A stretch of DNA of 64,000 nt from Chromatiaceae bacterium (GTDB lineage Bacteria > Pseudomonadota > Gammaproteobacteria > Chromatiales > Chromatiaceae), in NCBI GenBank assembly GCA_016714645.1, contig JADKCI010000004.1, positions 663,501-727,500 of the forward strand. The letters run 5' to 3'. This document shows, one piece after another, positions 56,466 through 64,000 of this stretch. Each line of letters begins with the position of its first letter. Position 1 is the first letter of the stretch. Made by a program: the position numbers and the translations under genes. The notes beneath the pieces are model-generated. The model searched no databases, had not been told where the DNA came from, and saw nothing but the letters and a program-made list of their open reading frames with translations.

Positions 56466-57833
56466 CTAGGAGGCTCCCGTTTCGGTGACAGGTTCACCCT
56501 GGGCATGGAAGCTGGCCGGCTGCCCGTGCGCCGGCAAGGGGCGGGTCACCCTGACCGCCAGGACCGCGGAGACCAGGAACATGAGCGCCTCGCCGGAGAA
56601 GACGGTCGCATAAGCCATAACGGGCGATTCCATGAGATAACGCGCCAGATCAACGGCGGCGGTCCCGAGGAAGCCCCCCAGCCCGAACGCCAAGGCCTGC
56701 GCGGCGCCCCAGAGCCCCATGCGCATGCCTTCGCGATGCTCGCGGCCCGCGCCCACGAGGGCCATCATGGAACCGATAGCGGCGACCGCGAAGAGGCCGT
56801 TGGCGACGCCAAGGGCGAAGACCGTGATATGCAGGGGCCAGGCCGGGGCGAAAAAGGCGCCCAGGGAGAGGGCGAAAAGGGCGACCGCGGAGGCGATGCA
56901 ACCCCGCACGGTCCAGTCCTGCAAGGTGCCAAAACGGCGCCCCCAGGTGGAACTGCCCATGAAGGCCAGCAGCAGCATGCCGGTGAGCACTCCACCATTC
57001 TGGGTGCCCGCGAGTTGCGTCGATTGGCCAGGCGTCAGGCCAAAGACGATACCCGCGAAGGGCTCCAGAATCAGGTCCTGAGCACTGTAGGCCAGCATGG
57101 AAAAGAAGACGAAGAGGGTGAAGCGCCGGGCCTTGGGCTCCGACCAGACCTGGGCCAAGGCCTCCTTGAAACTGGCCTTGCCGGAGGCGGGAGCCTGGCC
57201 GGGCCCGGGAGTCAGTGGGTGGGCGGCCCCTTCGATCCCCCAAATGGAGAGCAGGGTAACCACTAGGGCGATGGCGGAGACGGTCGTCGTGACCATGACG
57301 AGGCGTCCAGGGGAGAAGGGGTCGAGGAAGTGACCGGCGGTGGTGGCGGTGATGATAAAGCCGATGATCATCATCACCCAGAGGGTGGTGGCCGCCGCCG
57401 CCCGCTGGCGCTCGCCGACGCGCTGGGCCAGGAGCACCAATAATGAGGTACCACAGGCACCCACGCCTACGCCGATGAGGATGAAGGCCAGGATTGCCAG
57501 GGCGGTCCCCCCGGACAGGTTATGCTCCATCCAGGCGGTGGCGACACTCGCCATGACCCCGCCGAGGGCCAGTAACCCCATGCCGCCAATGATCCAGGGA
57601 GTGCGGCGCCCGCCCATGTCCGAGCCATAACCCCAGCGTGGGCGGGATATCTGTACGAGATGGTGCAGGGCGACCAGGGCGCCAGGGATCATGGCCGGCA
57701 GGGCGAACTCGACGACCATGACCCGATTCAAGGTCGATGTCGTCAGGACGATGATGGCGCCCAGGGAGGTCTGGACCAGTCCCAGGCGCAGGATGCCGAG
57801 CCAGCCGAGATTGGGTTGCAGGCTACTGTTCAT
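56466..57833 (-). CDS. Bch2/PucC-like major facilitator (BCD family)
   Basis: The 455-residue protein has 12 membrane helices. MNSSLQPNLGWLGILRLGLV, STLNRVMVVEFALPAMIPGA and RPRWGYGSDMGGRRTPWIIG are typical of the PucC/LhaA/Bch2 family, which helps assemble light-harvesting complexes or handle chlorophyll. Its place between bchG and bchP indicates the Bch2 (ORF428) member. The ATG overlaps the bchG stop (TAATG). A much longer frame into bchG exists and is rejected. Confidence 0.92.
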   Translation of the reverse strand: MNSSLQPNLGWLGILRLGLVQTSLGAIIVLTTSTLNRVMVVEFALPAMIPGALVALHHLVQISRPRWGYGSDMGGRRTPWIIGGMGLLALGGVMASVATAWMEHNLSGGTALAILAFILIGVGVGACGTSLLVLLAQRVGERQRAAAATTLWVMMIIGFIITATTAGHFLDPFSPGRLVMVTTTVSAIALVVTLLSIWGIEGAAHPLTPGPGQAPASGKASFKEALAQVWSEPKARRFTLFVFFSMLAYSAQDLILEPFAGIVFGLTPGQSTQLAGTQNGGVLTGMLLLAFMGSSTWGRRFGTLQDWTVRGCIASAVALFALSLGAFFAPAWPLHITVFALGVANGLFAVAAIGSMMALVGAGREHREGMRMGLWGAAQALAFGLGGFLGTAAVDLARYLMESPVMAYATVFSGEALMFLVSAVLAVRVTRPLPAHGQPASFHAQGEPVTETGAS

Positions 57834-58738
57834 TAAGTCATTTCTCTCAGGGCAAAGGCGCTTATGAGCATGCCAGTGACATAGACGCTTACTCCCATGG
57901 CGCTGAACCAGGTCGCCTGCTCGCGTGGGTTGCGCAGAAACCGGATCATCATCAGGAGTTGGATGAGCAGGATCAGGGCGACGGCGAAGGCATGCCATGG
58001 CCGCTGCCAGGCGGCCAGGGCGGCGGCGACCGCGATTTGGGGCAGGGCCATGAAGAGACAGGCCGCCCAGGCCGCGCCGCGGACACCCAACTGAACGGGC
58101 AGGGAGCGGATGCCCAGGCGCTGGTCACCCTCGATCGCCTTGAAATCGTTCAGGGTCATGATGCCGTGGGCGCCCGCGCTATAGAGGCCGGCCAACAGCA
58201 GAATGCGCCAATTGGGCATCATGCCCCCGATCATGACCGCCGCGCCCGTGACCCAGGCCAGCCCCTCGTAGGAGACGGCGACGGCGGCATTGCCCCACCA
58301 GCCGTTGCCCTTGAGGCGCAGGGGGGGCGCGCTGTAGGCCCATGCCATCGCCAGGCCAAGGGCCGTGGCGCCCAGCACCCAGGTGCCCAGCAGGGCAGCG
58401 ATCGCGAGGGAGACCAGGGTCCAGAGGATCGCGATGCGCAATCCCCAGCGGCCTGGCATCCGCCCCGAGGGAATGGGGCGGTGCGGTTCGTTGATAGCAT
58501 CCACATGCCGATCAAACCAATCGTTGACCGCCTGGCTGGTGCCACAAACCAGGGGACCGGCAAGGAGGACGCCGACCATGACCAGTGGCCAATGCGCCAC
58601 GATAGGTTGCCCCGAGGAAACCACCCCACAACCGAAGGCCCACATCGGTGGGAACCAGGTGATGGGCTTGAGCAATTCCAGGATGACTGCCCCGTTTGGG
58701 GATTTATCCAGGATCGCCGACAGGGATGATTCACTCAT
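57833..58738 (-). CDS. bchG: Bacteriochlorophyll synthase (geranylgeranyl transferase)
   Basis: BchG joins geranylgeranyl diphosphate to bacteriochlorophyllide a in the membrane. The 301-residue UbiA-type prenyltransferase has ELLKPITWFPPMWAFGCGVV near the N-terminus, the Asp-rich NDWFDRHVDAINEPHRPIPS (~72) and the second motif NDFKAIEGDQRLGIRSLPVQ. No Shine-Dalgarno precedes ATG 58736-58738; the -10 element lies six bases upstream, so the mRNA may be leaderless. Confidence 0.95.
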   Translation of the reverse strand: MSESSLSAILDKSPNGAVILELLKPITWFPPMWAFGCGVVSSGQPIVAHWPLVMVGVLLAGPLVCGTSQAVNDWFDRHVDAINEPHRPIPSGRMPGRWGLRIAILWTLVSLAIAALLGTWVLGATALGLAMAWAYSAPPLRLKGNGWWGNAAVAVSYEGLAWVTGAAVMIGGMMPNWRILLLAGLYSAGAHGIMTLNDFKAIEGDQRLGIRSLPVQLGVRGAAWAACLFMALPQIAVAAALAAWQRPWHAFAVALILLIQLLMMIRFLRNPREQATWFSAMGVSVYVTGMLISAFALREMT

Positions 58739-58744
58739 GGCGCG

Positions 58745-58774
58745 AATCTACTACCTGACACCTGCCAGTGTCAA
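58745..58774 (-). promoter_or_regulatory. bchG promoter
   Basis: TTGACA (minus strand, 58769-58774), an 18-base spacer, then TAGATT (58745-58750). The expected start falls on the A of the bchG ATG. The TTGACA is also the end of PpsR box 1. Confidence 0.7.
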
Positions 58775-58786
58775 CCAAAGTTTACA
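58769..58786. promoter_or_regulatory. PpsR/CrtJ box 1
   Basis: TGTCAACCAAAGTTTACA is an exact TGT-N12-ACA. It overlaps the bchG -35 element, a position that would block RNA polymerase. Confidence 0.8.
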
Positions 58787-58924
58787 CCCCCGGTCCGGAG
58801 CGGGACTCCTGATCCGGTCGGGGTCTCGGCGGGTGGCTGATCACCGCAGGTGACTGGTACCCGAATAGAGTACCTCGTCGGCGGCATTAGCGGCTGGTCC
58901 GAGCCCATCTCAATTCTTCCTTGA

Positions 58925-58942
58925 CGTAAACTTAGGTTGACA
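58925..58942. promoter_or_regulatory. PpsR/CrtJ box 2
   Basis: Read on the minus strand it is TGTCAACCTAAGTTTACG, matching box 1 at 16 of 18 positions and the TGT-N12-ACA rule at five of six. It overlaps the bchF -35 element. The box centres are 156 bases apart, which could allow looping between bound PpsR. Confidence 0.75.
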
Positions 58943-58966
58943 CTTGCCCCCCGAGGGGGCTAGATT
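58937..58966 (+). promoter_or_regulatory. bchF promoter
   Basis: TTGACA, an 18-base spacer, then TAGATT: the same hexamers and spacing as the bchG promoter, mirrored. A start near 58973 leaves about 32 bases before the bchF ATG. Confidence 0.7.
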
Positions 58967-59004
58967 TTACCGGCAAGCATTGGCTGCGCACGGCGGGTTT
59001 CGCT

Positions 59005-59520
59005 ATGGGTCACTCTCAGTCTCGGAATTCCTTGCCTCGGCCGCTGTATTCACCCGAGGAGCGTCGCAGACGTGACGCATCAACCTGGACGATTGTCCAG
59101 GGCATTCTTGCGCCCGTGCAATTTCTGGTCTTCCTGGTCAGCCTCATCCTGGTGTTGCGTTACCTGGCGACGGGGGCGGGCGAGGCGGCGGCAACCGTAT
59201 CCATCGTCGTTAAGACCCTGTTCCTGTATGCCATCATGATCACGGGGTCCATTTGGGAGAAGGTTGTCTTCGGGCGTTACCTCTTTGCCCGATCCTTCTT
59301 CTGGGAAGATGTTTTCAGCATGTTGGTCCTCGCCTTGCACACCGGCTACCTGGTGGCTCTGATCGGTGGCTATCTGGACGTGCGGGCCCTGATGTTGCTG
59401 GCCCTGGCCGCCTATGCCGCCTACCTTATCAATGCCACCCAGTTCCTTCTCAAGTTGCGCGCAGCCCGACTTTCGCAACCCGCCCCAGGGGTCGTGGGCA
59501 TGGTCGGGGCGGCCGAGTGA
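59005..59520 (+). CDS. bchF: 3-vinyl bacteriochlorophyllide hydratase
   Basis: BchF adds water to the 3-vinyl group on the way to the 3-acetyl of bacteriochlorophyll a. The 171-residue protein has four membrane helices (e.g. LAPVQFLVFLVSLILVLRYL, VKTLFLYAIMITGSIWEKVV). PLYSPEERRRRDASTWTIVQ near the N-terminus and SFFWEDVFSMLVLALH are family features. It leads the bchF-bchN-bchB-bchH run, and its stop overlaps the GTG start of bchN. Confidence 0.93.
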   Translation: MGHSQSRNSLPRPLYSPEERRRRDASTWTIVQGILAPVQFLVFLVSLILVLRYLATGAGEAAATVSIVVKTLFLYAIMITGSIWEKVVFGRYLFARSFFWEDVFSMLVLALHTGYLVALIGGYLDVRALMLLALAAYAAYLINATQFLLKLRAARLSQPAPGVVGMVGAAE

Positions 59521-60806
59521 CCTTGGCGGTCGCCGCCATGGCTAGCGACGTCCCCGCGCCTTGCCGGGATGAGGCGACTTCCCCTGTCAGCAGCCAGCGG
59601 CAGGCTTTTTGTGGCCTGGCGGGTATCGTCTGGCTCCACCGCAAGATGCAGGATGCCTTTTTCCTGGTCGTTGGCTCACGAACCTGCGCCCACATGCTGC
59701 AGTCCGCGGCGGGTGTCATGATCTTCGCGTCCCCGCGTTTCGCCACGGCGATCCTGGAGGAGCGTGACCTCGCCGGGCTCGCCGACGTCCATGTCGAACT
59801 GGACCGCCTGGTCGAACGGTTACTGGAGCGCCGCCCGGACATCGCCACCCTCTTCCTGGTGGGCTCCTGCCCGTCGGAGGTCCTCAAGCTCGATCTGGGC
59901 AAGGCGGCGGAGCGGCTGACTAAGGCCCATCCGGGGCGCTTGCGCGTCCTGGCCTATTCGGGCAGTGGGCTCGAGACCAGCTTCACCCAGGGCGAGGATA
60001 CCTGTCTGGAGGCCATGGTGGGCGACTTGCCCAGCCGGCCCGCGGGCGAGCCCGGTCTTCTGGTGGTGGGCACCCTCGCCGACGTGGTCGAGGACCAGTT
60101 TTCCCGCCTGTTCGAGGCGCTGGGCATGGGGCCCGTGCACTTCTTTCCGCCGCGCCTCTCGTCCCAGCTTCCCCCACTCGGTAGCGGGACCCAGGTGCTG
60201 CTTGCCCAGCCCTTTCTGGGTCGGACGGCGCGCGCCCTGGAGGCCCGGGGCGCCAGGGTGCTGGAGGCGCCCTATCCGATCGGGATCGAGGGGACCCGTC
60301 TCTGGCTGGGCGTTGCGGCCCGGGCCTGGGGGGTGGCGGAGGGGCGCCTCGCCGAGATTCTGGAGCGGCCGGTGGCGCGGGCCGAGCAGGCCCTGGCCCA
60401 CTACGCCCCCGCACTGGCTGGTAAGCGGATCGCCTTCTTCCCCGATTCCCAACTGGAGATCCCGATAGCCCGCTTTCTTCAGCGGGAATGTGGCATGGAA
60501 CTCCTGGAGGTCGGCGTGCCCTATCTGGACCGCCGCCTGATGGCTGCCGAAGTCGCCCTCCTGCCCGAGGGGACCCAACTGCTGGAAGGGGCGGATGTGG
60601 ACCAGCAACTTGAGCGGGTGCGGGCGGAGCGACCCGACCTCACGGTGTGCGGCCTGGGCCTCGCCAACCCGCTGGAGGCGGAGGGTCTCGCCACCAAGTG
60701 GTCGATTGAACTGGTCTTCTCGCCGATCCAGGGTTTCGAGCAGGCGGCGGACCTCGCCGAACTTTTCGCCCGCCCCCTCATCCGCCGCGAGCGGCTGAAG
60801 GTTTAG
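59517..60806 (+). CDS. bchN: Light-independent protochlorophyllide reductase subunit N
   Basis: BchN and BchB form the catalytic half of dark-operative protochlorophyllide reductase; BchL feeds electrons. The 429-residue protein has three Cys cluster ligands in FCGLAGIVWLHRK (C32), GSRTCAHMLQ (C57) and VGSCPSEVLKLDL (~118). The fourth ligand comes from BchB. I start at GTG 59517, coupled to the bchF stop (GTGA); the ATG at 59538 is the main alternative. bchB starts four bases after its stop. Confidence 0.94.
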   Translation: MTLAVAAMASDVPAPCRDEATSPVSSQRQAFCGLAGIVWLHRKMQDAFFLVVGSRTCAHMLQSAAGVMIFASPRFATAILEERDLAGLADVHVELDRLVERLLERRPDIATLFLVGSCPSEVLKLDLGKAAERLTKAHPGRLRVLAYSGSGLETSFTQGEDTCLEAMVGDLPSRPAGEPGLLVVGTLADVVEDQFSRLFEALGMGPVHFFPPRLSSQLPPLGSGTQVLLAQPFLGRTARALEARGARVLEAPYPIGIEGTRLWLGVAARAWGVAEGRLAEILERPVARAEQALAHYAPALAGKRIAFFPDSQLEIPIARFLQRECGMELLEVGVPYLDRRLMAAEVALLPEGTQLLEGADVDQQLERVRAERPDLTVCGLGLANPLEAEGLATKWSIELVFSPIQGFEQAADLAELFARPLIRRERLKV

Positions 60807-60810
60807 GCCC

Positions 60811-62431
<1,621 letters not shown>

Positions 62432-62457
<26 letters not shown>

Positions 62458-64000
62458 AAAGGGCCACGCGTCCTTGGACACCACCCCGGTTCGCGTGGTG
62501 ATGTTGTCCCTGGACAGCCACCTCGCGAGTACGATCGAGCGCGCCCAGGCAGATCTGAGGACAGTCCTGCCTGGCTTGTCCATCAGCATGCATGCCGCCA
62601 CCGACTGGAACGAGGACCCCGAGTCCCTGGTGCGCTGCCTGGCGGACATCAGCCGGGGCGATATCATCATGGTCACCATGCTGGTCATGGAGGAACACAT
62701 CCTGCCGGTCTTGCCCACCCTCCAGGCCCGCCGTGATGCCTGCGACGCCATGGTGGTCTGCATGTCCGCCGCCGAGATGATGCGCCTCACCCGGATGGGC
62801 GGCTTTCGCATGGACGGCACCGGTGGCGGTCCCATGGCCCTTCTAAGGCGGCTGCGGGGCAAGTCCAAACCCAACGAGAACAAGAACGCTGGCGCCCAGC
62901 AGATGTCCATGCTGCGCCGTATCCCCAAGCTGCTGCGCTTCATCCCGGGCACGGCCCAGGACGTCCGCGCCTATTTCCTGACCCTGCAATACTGGTTGGC
63001 GGGTTCCGACGAGAATGTGGCCGCCCTGGTGACCTTCCTGATCGACCGCTACGCCGAGGGCCCGCGGCGCGGCTTGCGCGGCTTATTCAAGGTGCCGCCC
63101 CCCGTGGAGTATGCCGAGGTCGGCCTCTATCATCCGCGCCTTAGGGGCCGGGTCGGCGAGGATCTGGCCCGAGTGCCGATGCCGGCGCGTCCCGCCCGGG
63201 GCCGGGTGGGCCTTCTGCTGATGCGATCCTATGTCCTGGCGGGTAACACGGCCCATTACGACAGTGTGATCGAGGCCCTGGAGGGGCGCGGCCTGCAGGT
63301 CGTTCCCGCCTTCGCCAGCGGGCTCGATGCCCGACCCGCCATCGAGCGCTTCTTCATCCGTAATGGTAAGGCCCTGGTGGACGCCGTGGTCTCGCTCACC
63401 GGCTTTTCCCTGGTCGGGGGGCCCGCCTATAACGACAACCATGCCGCCCAGGAGGTCCTCGCCGGACTGGATGTGCCCTACATCACGGCCCTGGCAGTGG
63501 AATTCCAGACCCTGGAGCAGTGGCAGACCTCCGCTCAGGGGCTGATGCCGGTCGAGGCGACCATGATGGTCGCCATCCCCGAACTCGACGGCGCCACCGG
63601 GCCCCTCGTCTTCGGTGGCCGCTCCAACGCCGCCCTCCCCGAGCGGGCGCGGGACATGCAACCCCAGACCGAGCGCATCGAAGTCCTGGCGGAGCGGGTG
63701 GAACGGCTGGTCCGGTTGCGCCACACGCCGCGCTCCCAGCGCAAGATCGCCATGGTGCTGTTCAACTTCCCCCCCAACGCCGGCAATACGGGCACCGCCG
63801 CCTATCTCTCCGTCTTTGCCTCCCTCTTCAATACGCTGACGGAGTTGCGCGATGCCGGTTATGGAGTGGAGGTGCCGGAATCCGTGGACGTGCTGCGGGA
63901 GTCCATCATCAACGGCAACGCGGCGCGCTATGGTGCCCATGCCAATGTTCATGCCAGGGTGCGAACCGACGACCATGTGCGGCGCGAGACCTGGCTCAAG
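62432..64000 (+). CDS. bchH: Magnesium chelatase subunit H (cut by window)
   Basis: BchH binds protoporphyrin IX and is the catalytic subunit that inserts magnesium together with BchI and BchD. About 523 of roughly 1250 residues are inside the window. Blocks seen are VRVVMLSLDSHLASTIERAQ, GDIIMVTMLVMEEHI, GLYHPRLRGRVGEDL, GRVGLLLMRSYVLAGNTAHY, SLTGFSLVGGPAYNDNHAAQ and FNFPPNAGNTGTAAYLSVFA, all typical. The start at ATG 62432 (MPKPILAAKKG) lies inside the end of bchB. Confidence 0.95.

Noticed and set aside
57834..57998. 55-codon extension at the start of bch2
   Set aside because: It lies inside bchG and is Arg/His-rich; PucC-family homology begins at the ATG that overlaps the bchG stop.

Overview
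The window comes from a GC-rich anoxygenic phototroph. The right end carries bacteriochlorophyll genes in the order bchF-bchN-bchB-bchH facing bchG-bch2-bchP-ppsR-bphP. The housekeeping genes (uvrD, uvrA, ssb, prfC, ibaG, hemW) look gammaproteobacterial, so a purple sulfur bacterium of the Chromatiaceae type is the best guess. No species can be named from the sequence alone.

Layout. 1-5855: hemW (cut by the window edge), uvrD, a Dnr-type Crp/Fnr regulator and the NO-response membrane protein nnrS, all on the minus strand; a TTGAT-N4-GTCAA box lies just upstream of nnrS. About 6010-33464 is an accessory island. It opens with a broken gene and a nest of insertion sequences: an IS4-family transposase gene carries a nonsense codon, is split by an intact IS5-family element with perfect 9-bp target duplications, and is then truncated by a decayed four-gene IS21-family element (zinc-finger protein, ParB-like protein, istA, istB). 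After it come a transposase remnant and a short group II intron without a reverse transcriptase gene. Next is an 18.8-kb minus-strand operon for a Tc (ABC-type, insecticidal) toxin complex: a fused TcB-TcC protein with an unrecognised, lower-GC C-terminal toxin module, then TcA split over two genes. A truncated IS1182-type transposase closes the island, hard against the uvrA stop codon.

33465-45900 is core genome: uvrA; the yajR-type transporter; ssb; rmlBACD (dTDP-L-rhamnose synthesis) directly behind ssb; a secreted protein of unknown function; prfC; ibaG; a small conserved protein; and tRNA-Val(CAC) with a promoter and a shared bidirectional terminator. 45907-51065 (minus) holds a 49-residue membrane peptide and a trehalose operon: otsA with an N-terminal membrane/extracytoplasmic domain, otsB and a GH15 enzyme.

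51369-64000 is the photosynthesis region. bchG, bch2 and bchP are packed together, followed by a small membrane protein, ppsR and bphP. ppsR and bphP overlap by 4 bases. PpsR has no cysteine and the bacteriophytochrome has no kinase catalytic domain, which suggests light control of PpsR by direct BphP contact rather than redox control. The bchG/bchF divergent region carries two mirrored PpsR boxes, each sharing its TTGACA with the -35 element of the adjacent promoter. The -10 elements of bchG and ppsR lie exactly six bases before the ATG, which suggests leaderless mRNAs. bchB contains a perfect 12-copy hexanucleotide repeat that encodes (Pro-Thr)12.
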